A program made the position numbers and the translations under genes. Shown here one piece after another: positions 1-7,415 of a stretch of 18,448 nt of DNA. Position 1 is the first letter of the stretch; the number at the start of each line of letters is the position of its first letter. This stretch comes from JAXFQS01 sp034178815 (GTDB taxonomy: Bacteria > Verrucomicrobiota > Kiritimatiellia > RFP12 > DVOR01), in NCBI GenBank assembly GCA_034178815.1, contig JAXFQS010000112.1, positions 1-18,448 of the forward strand. The letters run 5' to 3'. Under the pieces are notes generated by a model. It did no database searches. It had not been told where the DNA came from and saw nothing but the letters and a program-made list of their open reading frames with translations.

Positions 1-246
1 CAACGCGGCGTGCGTGGCGCGTGCAGACACCCCATCTCACAACAGCCTCACTGCCGCCCTCCACTATCCGTACCCCAAAGCCCCCCACACCTACCCACCC
101 CCGCCCCCATTGCTGTGCATCTGCCCCACTGCGCGGTCGGCATCCCTCGCCCCATCAGGTGCCCACCTTTAGCCCCCCTTGCAACCCGTTTTTGCCCCGA
201 TTCCGCGAGGTTTTGGCGAAAAAGTTGCGACTAGGCGAGAAAAGGC
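1..246. other. C-rich non-coding 5' flank
   Basis: I find no convincing gene here. The short open frames that cross it read as proline/arginine-rich nonsense without family resemblance. From about 40 to 180 the + strand is very rich in C and poor in G. A composition like this in RNA favours Rho loading, so the stretch could end a transcript entering from the left (inference). Nearer the promoter there are short A/T tracts at 189-193, 211-214, 219-223 and 240-243. The two A tracts are about 21 bp apart, roughly two helical turns, and could act as a weak upstream promoter element. No stem followed by a T-run is visible. Confidence 0.6.
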
Positions 247-255
247 TTGCCAAGC
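245..255. repeat. Short inverted repeat overlapping the -35 box
   Basis: GCTTG-C-CAAGC is a perfect 5-bp inverted repeat with a one-base centre, covering the -35 hexamer of the str promoter. It could be an operator half-site pair or chance; five-base arms are weak evidence. No second copy was noticed at the 15030 promoter. Confidence 0.25.
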
Positions 256-275
256 GAATTGGGACTTGCTATCAT
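247..275 (+). promoter_or_regulatory. Promoter of the str operon (sigma70-type)
   Basis: The -35 box TTGCCA (247-252) is separated by exactly 17 bp from the -10 box TATCAT (270-275). A TG at 267-268 gives an extended -10. Expected transcription start is near 281-284, leaving a leader of about 28 nt before the rpsL start at 311. That is too short for an elaborate riboswitch. This is the only good promoter I see before the rplO-secY region and is probably the main promoter of the cluster. Confidence 0.75.
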
Positions 276-310
276 CTCGGTTCTTTTGCAGATGGAATCA
301 AGGAAATCGA

Positions 311-694
311 ATGCCGACGATTAACCAACTCGTGCGCCAGGGTCGTACCCAGATGCGCAACAAATCCAAGTCGCCTGCGCTGAAGGCGTGCCCCCAGCGC
401 CGTGGCGTCTGCCTCGTCGTGAAGACCCAGACGCCCAAGAAGCCGAACTCCGCTATGCGCAAGGTCGCCCGTGTCCGTTTGACCTCCGGCTACGAAGTCA
501 CCGCCTACATCCCCGGCGAAGGCCACAACCTCCAGGAACACAGCGTTGTGATGGTTCGCGGCGGGCGCGTGAAAGACCTCCCCGGTGTCCGTTACCACAT
601 TGTCCGCGGATGCCTCGATAGCCTCGGCGTCAACGGCCGCAACCGTAGCCGCTCCAAGTACGGCGTCAAGAAGCCCAAGGCCAAGGCCGAATAG
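311..694 (+). CDS. rpsL: 30S ribosomal protein S12 (uS12)
   Basis: Decoding-centre protein of the small subunit, 127 residues, full length for the family. The start MPTINQLVRQG matches the usual S12 N-terminus and follows AAGGAA (300-305) at proper spacing; the frame continues upstream, but only into the promoter. The loop TPKKPNSA (41-48) carries the Lys43/Lys44 pair at the site of streptomycin-resistance changes, and both lysines are wild type. RVKDLPGVRYH (86-96) contains Asp89, the residue methylthiolated by RimO in many bacteria. It is the first gene of the str operon, 14 nt before rpsG. Codons are strongly C-ending. Confidence 0.99.
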   Translation: MPTINQLVRQGRTQMRNKSKSPALKACPQRRGVCLVVKTQTPKKPNSAMRKVARVRLTSGYEVTAYIPGEGHNLQEHSVVMVRGGRVKDLPGVRYHIVRGCLDSLGVNGRNRSRSKYGVKKPKAKAE

Positions 695-708
695 CAAGGA
701 ATCCCACT

Positions 709-1182
709 ATGGCAAGAAGACGCAGAGCCACCAAGCGCGTGCACCTCACCGACCCTAAGTTCAACTCCGAACTGGTCGCCACCGTCATCCGCTCCCTGAT
801 GAAGAGCGGCAAGAAGAGCACCGCCGAACGCATCGTCTACGGCGCAATCGAAGAAGTCCGCGCCAAGGTCGCCGACAAAGACCCCCTTGAGGTCTTCGAC
901 ACCGCCATCAGCAATATGAAGCCCAAAGTCGAGGTCAAATCCCGGCGCGTCGGCGGCACCACCTACCCCGTGCCCGTCGAAATCCGTCCTGCCCGCCAGG
1001 TCGCCCTCGCACTCCGCTGGATGGCTACCTACGCCTCCGGCCGCCGCGGCGTCCCCATGCCCAAAGCCGTCGCCCTTGAAATCATCGACGCCTTCAACAA
1101 CCAGGGCAATGTCCTCAAGAAGCGCGACGATGTCCACAAGATGGCCCAGGCCAACAAAGCTTTTGCCCACTACGCGTGGTAA
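709..1182 (+). CDS. rpsG: 30S ribosomal protein S7 (uS7)
   Basis: Primary binder of the 3' major domain of 16S rRNA, which nucleates assembly of the 30S head and lines the E site. At 157 residues it is the usual length. The N-terminal MARRRRATKR is the basic arm, and RRVGGTTYPVPVEIRP (79-94) is the conserved beta-hairpin region. The C-terminus ANKAFAHYAW is the usual ending. AAGGA at 697-701 serves the ATG. In Escherichia coli S7 represses its own operon by binding the S12-S7 spacer. Here that spacer is only 14 nt, so that exact mechanism is unlikely; the larger gap with a hairpin lies downstream of rpsG instead. Confidence 0.99.
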   Translation: MARRRRATKRVHLTDPKFNSELVATVIRSLMKSGKKSTAERIVYGAIEEVRAKVADKDPLEVFDTAISNMKPKVEVKSRRVGGTTYPVPVEIRPARQVALALRWMATYASGRRGVPMPKAVALEIIDAFNNQGNVLKKRDDVHKMAQANKAFAHYAW

Positions 1183-1185
1183 AAC

Positions 1186-1212
1186 ACCGCGGGCTCCGGG
1201 TGGAGCCTCGGT
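1186..1212 (+). promoter_or_regulatory. Hairpin between rpsG and fusA
   Basis: GGCTCC (1192-1197) pairs with GGAGCC (1202-1207) around a GGGT tetraloop. ACCG (1186-1189) pairs with CGGT (1209-1212) across a small internal loop. No real T-run follows, only ATCTTT at 1215-1220, so it is not a classical terminator. It starts 4 nt after the S7 stop and lies upstream of the fusA ribosome binding site. It could be a partial attenuator, an RNA processing or stability element, or a site of S7 feedback (inference). Confidence 0.45.
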
Positions 1213-1240
1213 CGATCTTTGACAGTTTCCTAGGTGAAGG

Positions 1241-3328
1241 GTGAGCGTCTTGTCTCAAGACACCACATTGGAGAATATCCGAAACATCGGCATCGTCGCC
1301 CACATTGATGCGGGCAAGACGACCACAACCGAGCGTATTCTCTATTATGCAGGGCGCACGCACCGTCTCGGCAATGTCGACGAGGGCAACACTGTCACCG
1401 ACTGGATGATTCAGGAGCGCGAACGCGGCATTACCATTACCTCAGCCGCCATCACCTGCGCTTGGAAAGGCCGCCAGATTAACCTCATCGACACCCCCGG
1501 CCATGTCGACTTCACCATCGAAGTCGAACGCTCCCTCCGGGTGCTTGATGGTGCCGTCGGCGTCTTCTGTGCGGTTGGCGGAGTTCAGGCTCAGTCCGAA
1601 ACCGTCTGGCGCCAGGCCGACCGCTACAGCGTCTCCCGAATCGCATTCGTCAACAAGATGGACCGTATGGGTGCCGACTTCGGCCGCGCTGTGGAAGAAA
1701 TGCGCGCCAAACTCGGTGCCAACGCCGCTCCCGTCCAGATTCCGATTGGGAGTGCCGAAAACTTCTCGGGCGTCGTCGACCTCCTTAGCCAGAAAGCCTA
1801 CTGCTTCGACGAGGATGCCGACGGAACCTCCTACCGCGTCTCCGAGATTCCCCCCGAACTCGCCGACGCCGCCAAGACCGCCCGCGAGAACCTCCTTGAG
1901 CGCCTCGCCGAATCCGACGAGATCTTCCTCGAACGCTACCTCGAGAATCCCGACCAGCCCCTCGAAACCATCCAGGCCGCCATCCGCCGCGCCGTCGTCT
2001 CCGCTCGTCTCGTGCCCGTGCTCTGCGGAACCTCCCTGCGCAACAAAGGCGTCCAGATGCTCCTCGACGCGATTGTCGACTACCTCCCCGCCCCGACCGA
2101 CCGTGCCAAAGTTCATGGCCACGATGTCAAGACCGGTGCTCCCGTCGAGCGCGACCAGACCCCCGAGGCACCTCTTGCCGGACTCGTCTTCAAAGTCGCC
2201 GCCGACCCCTATGTCGGACGCCTCTTCTTCGTGCGCATCTATTCCGGCATCCTCAAGAAGGGCCAGAATGTCTGGAATCCCCGCCTGCGCAAACGCGAGC
2301 GGGTTATGAAGATTGTCCGCCTGCAGGCTGACAGCCAGATAGAGGTCGAGGAACTCCAGGCCGGGGACATCGGCGCACTTGTCGGACTCAAGAGTTGCAC
2401 CACCGGCGACACGCTCTGCGCCGAGCAGAAGCCCATCGCCCTTGAGAGTATCGACCTTCCCGAGCCCGTTATGTTCATGGCCATCGAGGCCAAGAGCACC
2501 GCCCAGAAGGACAAACTCAACGAAGCCCTCGAAACCCTCGCCGCCGAAGATCCTACCTGCCAAATCCGCACCGATGCGGAGACCGGGCAGCGCATCCTCA
2601 GCGGTATGGGCGAACTCCATCTCGAAATCCTCGTCGACCGCCTCCGCAGGGAGTTCAAAGTCGACGCCTCCACCGGCAAGCCTATGGTCTCCTATTGCGA
2701 GACCGTCACCCGCCCTGCCTCCGCCTCCTTCGAATTTGACCGCGAGTTCGGCGGCAAGCGCCATTATGCGCGCGTCACCGTCGCCGTCGCCCCTCTGCCC
2801 CGCGGCAAGGGGCACAAGACCGCCGTTTCCGGCCAGGCCCGGAGGGTCTTGCCGGACGACAACCTCGCTTCTGCGCTCGAACAGGGCCTCCTCGATGGCA
2901 TTATGACCGGCGTGTTGGCGCGCTATCCCATGACCGACATCGAGGCGACCGTCGAGAAGGTCGAACTTGCCGAGGAGGAGAATGCCACCGATGTCGCCCT
3001 GCGCAGCGCGACCGTCATGGCTTTCAGGGACGCCGCCCTCGCCGCCGCACCAGAATTGCTGGAACCGATTATGACTCTGGACATCGTCACGCCCCCCGAG
3101 GATGTTGGCGCGGTTATCGGAGACATCAACGGTCGCCGCGGACACGTCAACAGCATGGATATGCGCGCTGAGATGCAGACTATCCGTGCCCGCGTGCCCT
3201 TGGCTGAACTATTTGGGTACTCCACAGCGATTCGCTCGCTGACGCGAGGCCGTGCAGGATACACCCTGCAGCCCGGCGAATTCGCGGTGGTACCTAGAAC
3301 CGTCAGAGAACAACTACTGAACAGGTAA
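1241..3328 (+). CDS. fusA: Translation elongation factor G, divergent type
   Basis: Ribosomal translocase GTPase of five domains, 695 residues from GTG 1241. AGGTGA (1232-1237) suits this start. An in-frame TTG at 1250 would give 692 residues and place the P-loop exactly where E. coli EF-G has it. Numbering from the TTG: P-loop AHIDAGKT (17-24), switch I RGITI (59-63), DTPGHVDF (81-88) with the catalytic-type His85, and NKMD (135-138). GQRILSGMGELHLEIL marks domain III. Domain IV is unusual: the common QSGGRGQYG stretch reads FGGKRHYARV (2745-2776), and YHDVDSSE is replaced by an acidic AEEENATD-like segment (2970-2992). Switch I contains GNTVTDWM rather than GAATMDWM. These features recall the spdEFG/mitochondrial EFG2 side of the family. 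tuf does not follow; rpsJ starts 7 nt later. Confidence 0.95.
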   Translation: MSVLSQDTTLENIRNIGIVAHIDAGKTTTTERILYYAGRTHRLGNVDEGNTVTDWMIQERERGITITSAAITCAWKGRQINLIDTPGHVDFTIEVERSLRVLDGAVGVFCAVGGVQAQSETVWRQADRYSVSRIAFVNKMDRMGADFGRAVEEMRAKLGANAAPVQIPIGSAENFSGVVDLLSQKAYCFDEDADGTSYRVSEIPPELADAAKTARENLLERLAESDEIFLERYLENPDQPLETIQAAIRRAVVSARLVPVLCGTSLRNKGVQMLLDAIVDYLPAPTDRAKVHGHDVKTGAPVERDQTPEAPLAGLVFKVAADPYVGRLFFVRIYSGILKKGQNVWNPRLRKRERVMKIVRLQADSQIEVEELQAGDIGALVGLKSCTTGDTLCAEQKPIALESIDLPEPVMFMAIEAKSTAQKDKLNEALETLAAEDPTCQIRTDAETGQRILSGMGELHLEILVDRLRREFKVDASTGKPMVSYCETVTRPASASFEFDREFGGKRHYARVTVAVAPLPRGKGHKTAVSGQARRVLPDDNLASALEQGLLDGIMTGVLARYPMTDIEATVEKVELAEEENATDVALRSATVMAFRDAALAAAPELLEPIMTLDIVTPPEDVGAVIGDINGRRGHVNSMDMRAEMQTIRARVPLAELFGYSTAIRSLTRGRAGYTLQPGEFAVVPRTVREQLLNR

Positions 3329-3335
3329 AACAGGA

Positions 3336-3644
3336 ATGCAAAGTCAACGCATACGCATTCGCCTTCAGGCCTACGATCACAGAGTGCTGGATCAGGCGGT
3401 CGGCGACATCATCGACACGGCCCGCGGAACGGGCGCCCGTATCGTGGGACCGATTCCCCTGCCCACGCGCATCGAGCGCTTCACCGTCAACCGCAGCCCC
3501 CACGTCGACAAGAAGTCGATGGACCAGTTTGAAATGCGCACGCACAAGCGCCTGCTCGACATCGTCAGCCCCACGGCCAAGACGGTCGACGAGCTCAAGA
3601 AGCTGAATCTGCCTGCCGGCGTGGACATCTCCATCCGCATCTAA
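3336..3644 (+). CDS. rpsJ: 30S ribosomal protein S10 (uS10, NusE)
   Basis: Small-subunit head protein, 102 residues, which also acts as NusE in transcription antitermination with NusB. The start MQSQRIRIRLQAYDH is typical, and the conserved GPIPLPTRIERFTVNRSPHV region (about 38-57) includes the extended loop that reaches into the 30S head. The ATG is preceded by ACAGGA, which overlaps the end of fusA (gap 7 nt). In E. coli S10 opens its own operon behind a long L4-responsive leader. Here there is no leader and no promoter, so S10 is expressed as part of the str transcript. Confidence 0.99.
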   Translation: MQSQRIRIRLQAYDHRVLDQAVGDIIDTARGTGARIVGPIPLPTRIERFTVNRSPHVDKKSMDQFEMRTHKRLLDIVSPTAKTVDELKKLNLPAGVDISIRI

Positions 3645-3659
3645 GGAAAGGGAATCGCA

Positions 3660-4289
3660 ATGGAAGGCTTGATTGGAAAGAAAATCGGCATGACCCAGAT
3701 TTGGAACAGCGAGGGTCGCCGTGTCACCGTGACGGTCTTGGAGGCGGGCCCCTGCCCGATCGTCCAGGTCAAGACGGTGGCCAATGACGGCTATGACGCC
3801 GTTCAACTCGGGTTCATCGAGCAGAAGGCTTCGCGCCTGAGCAAGGCGGCGCGCACGCGTTTTGAGAAGGCGGGGGTCAAACCCCAGCGCGTGTTGAAGG
3901 AGTTCGCGCCCGCCTCCGGCGAGACTTGGGAGGTCGGCGGCACGGTGGATGTCTCCATCTTCGAGAATGTCAAGTATGTCGATGTGACCGGTACCACCAA
4001 GGGTCGGGGCTTCGCGGGCGTGATGCGCCGTTGGGGCTTCGGCGGCGGTCCGATGACCCATGGTAGCCACACCAAGCGCCGTCCTGGCGGTTTGGCGGCT
4101 CGCGACCTTCCCGGTTGGATTGAGAAGGGTAAGCACATGGCTGGGCACATGGGCGCCGTCGAGCGCACCACGAGCAACTTGGCTGTCGTGCAGGTCCGCA
4201 AAGAGGACAACCTAATTCTCGTAGAGGGTTGCGTCCCGGGTGCCAATGGTGCCACGGTTCTCATCCGTAAAGCTCTTAAGAAGGCCTAA
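3660..4289 (+). CDS. rplC: 50S ribosomal protein L3 (uL3)
   Basis: Early-assembly protein near the peptidyl-transferase centre, 209 residues, full length. MEGLIGKKIGMTQIW is the family start. KYVDVTGTTKGRGFAGVMRRW (about 105-125) and THGSHTKRRPGG form the basic part before the long W-finger loop. At the position of the PrmB-methylated glutamine of E. coli (Gln150) this protein has Asp within RDLPGW, so that methylation site is absent, as in many bacteria. Strong AAGGAAAGGG precedes the start. Codon choice turns G/T-ending here, unlike rpsL-fusA. Confidence 0.99.
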   Translation: MEGLIGKKIGMTQIWNSEGRRVTVTVLEAGPCPIVQVKTVANDGYDAVQLGFIEQKASRLSKAARTRFEKAGVKPQRVLKEFAPASGETWEVGGTVDVSIFENVKYVDVTGTTKGRGFAGVMRRWGFGGGPMTHGSHTKRRPGGLAARDLPGWIEKGKHMAGHMGAVERTTSNLAVVQVRKEDNLILVEGCVPGANGATVLIRKALKKA

Positions 4290-4292
4290 TAC

Positions 4293-4937
4293 ATGAGCAA
4301 ACTCAAAGCCTACAATGCGGCCGCGGAGGCGGCGGGCGAGGTTGATGTCGCTGATGCGCTTCTGACCCTGGACAAGGGTGAGCAGGCGGTCAAGGATGTC
4401 ATCACCGCTGTGATGAATGGTTTCCGCGCCGGGACGGCCTCGACTCTGACGAAGGGTGAGGTTTCTGGTTCGGGCAAGAAGCCTTGGAAGCAGAAGGGAA
4501 CTGGCCGGGCCCGTGTCGGGACGACGCGCAATCCGGTTTGGCGCGGCGGCGGTATCGCGTTCGGCCCGAAGCCTCGGGACTACAGCCAAAAGGTCAACCG
4601 CAAGGTGGTTCGTTTGGCGTTCGCCCGTGCACTCAGCGAGAAGATTGCCGACGGGTCGCTGGTGGTGATCGAGAAGTTTGCCCTTGAGGCGCCGAAGACC
4701 AAGTTGATGGCCTCGTTGCTCAAGAAGTTGGGCACGGAGCGTTCGTGCCTGATTGTGCTGGGGAACGAGGAGATCGACGAGAATGTCTTTCTCTCGGCCT
4801 GCAACATTCCGACGCTGGATGTCTGCTTCTCGAACGAGGCGGACACTTACCTCCTGCTGCGCTACCGCCATGTGGTCGCCACGCGCACGGCTCTCGACGA
4901 GCTTTTGGCGCGTCTGCCCAAGAAAGAGGAGGCCTAA
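4293..4937 (+). CDS. rplD: 50S ribosomal protein L4 (uL4)
   Basis: Exit-tunnel protein of the large subunit, 214 residues. The tunnel loop includes KKPWKQKGTGRARVGTTRNP (about 67-86), followed by WRGGGIAFGPKPRDY, which is diagnostic for L4. The gap from rplC is 3 nt. The last codons GAG GAG GCC encode the C-terminal EEA and supply the AGGAGG ribosome binding site for rplW. In enterobacteria L4 represses the S10 operon through a leader hairpin; no such leader is visible upstream of rpsJ. Confidence 0.98.
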   Translation: MSKLKAYNAAAEAAGEVDVADALLTLDKGEQAVKDVITAVMNGFRAGTASTLTKGEVSGSGKKPWKQKGTGRARVGTTRNPVWRGGGIAFGPKPRDYSQKVNRKVVRLAFARALSEKIADGSLVVIEKFALEAPKTKLMASLLKKLGTERSCLIVLGNEEIDENVFLSACNIPTLDVCFSNEADTYLLLRYRHVVATRTALDELLARLPKKEEA

Positions 4938-4940
4938 GCT

Positions 4941-5219
4941 ATGAATCAACTCGATGTCATCAAGCGCGTCATGACCACGGAGAAGGGGGCTTTCCTCGGC
5001 GCCCAGAACCGGTACATGATTGAAGTCGCGCCCGCCGCCACGAAGCCCGAGATTAAAGCCGCCGTCGAGGCGCGCTTCGGGGTTCATGTGCTGGCCGTTC
5101 GCACCCAAAACTATCTGGGCAAACCCCGCATGACCCGTTCCCGCCGACTGACGAAGGCGTCCGACTGGAAGCGTGCGATCGTCACCCTCAAGGACGGCGA
5201 GCGCATCGAAGCCGTCTGA
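4941..5219 (+). CDS. rplW: 50S ribosomal protein L23 (uL23)
   Basis: Protein at the rim of the exit tunnel and docking site for trigger factor and SRP, 92 residues. MNQLDVIKRVMTTEKG is the usual start (E. coli has the similar LKVLRAPHVSEK). KPEIKAAVEARFGVHVLAVRT (38-58) is the conserved helix and strand before the flexible loop, and the protein ends in a beta strand. It starts 3 nt after rplD, using AGGAGG inside the end of that gene. Codons are intermediate between the C-rich and G/T-rich blocks. Confidence 0.98.
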   Translation: MNQLDVIKRVMTTEKGAFLGAQNRYMIEVAPAATKPEIKAAVEARFGVHVLAVRTQNYLGKPRMTRSRRLTKASDWKRAIVTLKDGERIEAV

Positions 5220-5238
5220 TTGGAGGGAGGAATACGAA

Positions 5239-6078
5239 ATGGCACTCAAGTCCTATAAACCCCGATCCAGCGGAGGCAGTCGCTTCCGCGTCTCCCGCAC
5301 GCGCGACGGCTTGGCGAAGAACACCGAGACCGTCCGCTCGCTGACCAAGGCCAAGAAGAGCAAGGCCGGGCGCAACAGCCAGGGTCGCATCACGGTTCGC
5401 CACCGCGGTGGCGGCGTTAAGCGTCGTCTGCGCGATGTCGACTTCCTGCGCGACAAGCACGGCATTCCGGCCCGCGTGGCGGCGTTCCACTATGATCCGA
5501 ACCGCACTGCCGACCTGGCGCTGCTGAACTACGCCGATGGCGAGAAGCGCTACATTCTGGCGCCCGCCGGCCTCAAGATTGGCCAGTTGGTGGTCTCCGG
5601 CCCGGAGGCTGAGGCGACAGTCGGAAACGCCCTTCCGCTGGCGAAGATTCCGCTTGGTTTGTATGTCCATGCCGTGGAGCTAGTACCCGGTCAGGGGGCT
5701 TTGTTGGCACGATCGGCTGGCAATGCTTGCCAGCTGATGGCCCGTGACAATGGTATGGCTACGCTCCGTCTGCCCTCGGGCGAACTCCGGCTGATTCCCG
5801 TGGCCTGCATGGCGACGGTCGGCACGGTCGGCAACTCCGAGCACGGCAATGTCAAGTTGGGCAAGGCCGGGCGCAAGCGCTATCTCGGCATTCGCCCGAC
5901 CGTCCGCGGTGTCGCGATGAACCCCGTCGACCACCCCATGGGCGGCGGCGAAGGTCGCACCTCCGGCGGCAGCCACCCCCGTTCACCTTGGGGCAAACTG
6001 GCCAAGTCCGGCCGCACCCGCAACCCCCGCAAGACCAGCAGCCGTTTCATCCTGCAGCGGCGTAAAGGATCCAAGTAA
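5239..6078 (+). CDS. rplB: 50S ribosomal protein L2 (uL2)
   Basis: Core large-subunit protein needed for subunit association and peptidyl transfer, 279 residues. I chose ATG 5239, with GGAGGGAGG at 5222-5230; the longer frame from 5173 would overlap rplW and lacks family resemblance. MALKSYKPRSSGGSRF, GRITVRHRGGGVKR (49-62) and the C-terminal GGEGRTSGGSHPRSPWGK are diagnostic. In NPVDHPMGGGEGR the functionally important first His (His232) is kept, but the second His is Met234, a change I recall from Bacteroidetes. Codon choice shifts from G/T-ending around 5500-5850 to C-ending after 5880. The stop overlaps the rpsS start (TAATG). Confidence 0.99.
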   Translation: MALKSYKPRSSGGSRFRVSRTRDGLAKNTETVRSLTKAKKSKAGRNSQGRITVRHRGGGVKRRLRDVDFLRDKHGIPARVAAFHYDPNRTADLALLNYADGEKRYILAPAGLKIGQLVVSGPEAEATVGNALPLAKIPLGLYVHAVELVPGQGALLARSAGNACQLMARDNGMATLRLPSGELRLIPVACMATVGTVGNSEHGNVKLGKAGRKRYLGIRPTVRGVAMNPVDHPMGGGEGRTSGGSHPRSPWGKLAKSGRTRNPRKTSSRFILQRRKGSK

Positions 6079-6356
6079 TGGCAAGATCAATCAAGAAAGG
6101 CCCCTACGTCGAGGAATCCCTCCTCCGCAAGGTCGAGAAGATGAACCAGAGCGGCAAGAAGGCCCCCATCAAGACCTGGTCGCGCCGCTCCATGGTTCTG
6201 CCCGAATTCGTCGGGCACACCCTCGCCATCCACAACGGCAAGCAGCATATGCCCGTGTTCATCACGGAAAACATGGTCGGCCATCGGTTGGGCGAGTTCG
6301 CCCCCACGCGGCTCTTCAAGGCCCATGGCGCGACCACCGACAAGGCCACCAAGTAA
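6078..6356 (+). CDS. rpsS: 30S ribosomal protein S19 (uS19)
   Basis: Head protein of the small subunit, partner of S13 in the intersubunit bridge and close to A-site tRNA, 92 residues. MARSIKKGPYVEESLLRKVE is the classic start, and WSRRSMVLPEFVGHTLAIHNGK (about 34-55) plus HRLGEFAPTRLFKAH (69-83) complete the family signature. The start codon shares its A with the rplB stop (TAATG); AAAGGA at 6064-6069 lies within the end of rplB, implying translational coupling. Confidence 0.99.
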   Translation: MARSIKKGPYVEESLLRKVEKMNQSGKKAPIKTWSRRSMVLPEFVGHTLAIHNGKQHMPVFITENMVGHRLGEFAPTRLFKAHGATTDKATK

Positions 6357-6372
6357 GGCGGAAAGAACACTC

Positions 6373-6714
6373 ATGGAAGTTACGGCTCTAACACGGAACG
6401 TGCGCATCTCCGCGCGCAAGGCCCGTCCCGTCGCCCGCAAGGTGCAGGGACTGCCCGTCGCGACCGCGCTCAATGTTCTCGACTTCAACCCCACCAAGGC
6501 GGCCAAACTGCTCGGCGACACCCTGCGCAGCGCGATCGCCAACGCCTCCGCCAACCACGGCATCCAGGCCAACGCCCTGGTCGTCAAATCCGCGGTCTTC
6601 GACGAAGGCGCCCGGCTCCGCCGGTTTTGGCCCCGTGCTCGCGGCAGCGCGAGTCCCATCCAGAAGAAACTCAGCCACATCAAGGTCATTGTGACCGACG
6701 GCAAAGGAGAGTAG
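6373..6714 (+). CDS. rplV: 50S ribosomal protein L22 (uL22)
   Basis: Large-subunit protein whose long beta-hairpin lines the exit tunnel next to L4, 113 residues. ATG 6373 is chosen because MEVTALTRNVRISARKAR aligns with the family start and GGAAAGA precedes it. The longer frame from 6325 would overlap rpsS. The C-terminal hairpin and strand read RFWPRARGSASPIQKKLSHI (88-107); the common RGRA here is RGSA. There are 16 nt between rpsS and this start. Confidence 0.98.
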   Translation: MEVTALTRNVRISARKARPVARKVQGLPVATALNVLDFNPTKAAKLLGDTLRSAIANASANHGIQANALVVKSAVFDEGARLRRFWPRARGSASPIQKKLSHIKVIVTDGKGE

Positions 6715-6716
6715 TT

Positions 6717-7415
6717 TTGGGACAGAAAGTCAATCCAATCGGTTTCCGCGTCGCGGTCAACAGGCAGTGGGGCTCCCACTGGTTCGCGAACAAGAAGCAG
6801 TTCGGACTGCTCCTGGCGGAAGATGAGATTATCCGCGGCCTGATCCGCGAACGCCTCGAAGGGGCGGCCATCTCCAAGATCATTATCGAGCGCTACGCCA
6901 ACCGCGTCCGCGCCAACATCTACACCGCCCGCCCCGGCGTCGTCGTCGGACGCAAAGGCGGAGAGGTCGACAAGCTCCGCGCCGAACTCGCCAAGAAGAC
7001 CGGTAAGGAGATCTACCTCGAAATCCACGAAGTGCGCGACCCCGACGCCAACGCCCAACTCGTGGCCGAGAGCATCGCCCAGCAACTTGAGCGCCGCGTC
7101 GCGCTCAAACGCGCCATGAAACGCGCCGAGAAGGTCGCTATGGATATGGGCGTCGACGGCATCAAACTGCGCGCCTGCGGCCGTATCAACGGCGCCGAAA
7201 TTGCCCGCGTCGAGTGGACCAAGCAGGGCAAAGTCCCCCTGCACACCCTGCGCGCCAACATCGACTATGGATTCGCGGAAGCCAACACCACCGCCGGCAA
7301 GATTGGCGTGAAGGTGTGGATCTGCAAGCGCGACGACTTCCAGGCTCGCCCCGTCCGTGGCGCCCGCCGCGATCGCGACGACAACAGGAGACCCAGAAAT
7401 GCCGCTAATGCCTAA
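6717..7415 (+). CDS. rpsC: 30S ribosomal protein S3 (uS3), TTG start
   Basis: mRNA-entry-channel protein with helicase-related role, 232 residues. The start is the rare TTG at 6717. It gives MGQKVNPIGFRV, the invariant S3 N-terminus, with strong AAAGGAGA at 6703-6710. No ATG nearby fits. The KH domain carries VVGRKGGEVDKL with the GRKG loop at 78-81. The N- and C-terminal S3 domains are complete. It starts 2 nt after the rplV stop and overlaps rplP by 17 nt. Near its end the arginine codons switch from CGN to AGG AGA, and these bases serve as the rplP ribosome binding site. Confidence 0.98.
   Translation: MGQKVNPIGFRVAVNRQWGSHWFANKKQFGLLLAEDEIIRGLIRERLEGAAISKIIIERYANRVRANIYTARPGVVVGRKGGEVDKLRAELAKKTGKEIYLEIHEVRDPDANAQLVAESIAQQLERRVALKRAMKRAEKVAMDMGVDGIKLRACGRINGAEIARVEWTKQGKVPLHTLRANIDYGFAEANTTAGKIGVKVWICKRDDFQARPVRGARRDRDDNRRPRNAANA

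Noticed and set aside
10..383. Small + strand frames in the left flank
   Set aside because: Pro/Arg-rich translation of a C-rich stretch, crossing the str promoter; no ribosome binding site or family match.
1219..1224. Perfect -35 hexamer TTGACA before fusA
   Set aside because: At the required distance (1240-1248) there is no -10-like sequence, only GGTGAGCGT.
1442..3145. 567-codon open frame on the - strand opposite fusA
   Set aside because: Shadow of fusA codon bias in GC-rich DNA; composition is Gly/Asp/Glu/Val-heavy with no recognisable domain and no ribosome binding site or gap to host it.
5938..5940. Met in place of the second His of DHPHGGGEGR in L2
   Set aside because: I recall the same DHPMGGGEGR in Bacteroidetes L2, and the functionally important first His is kept, so it is not new.
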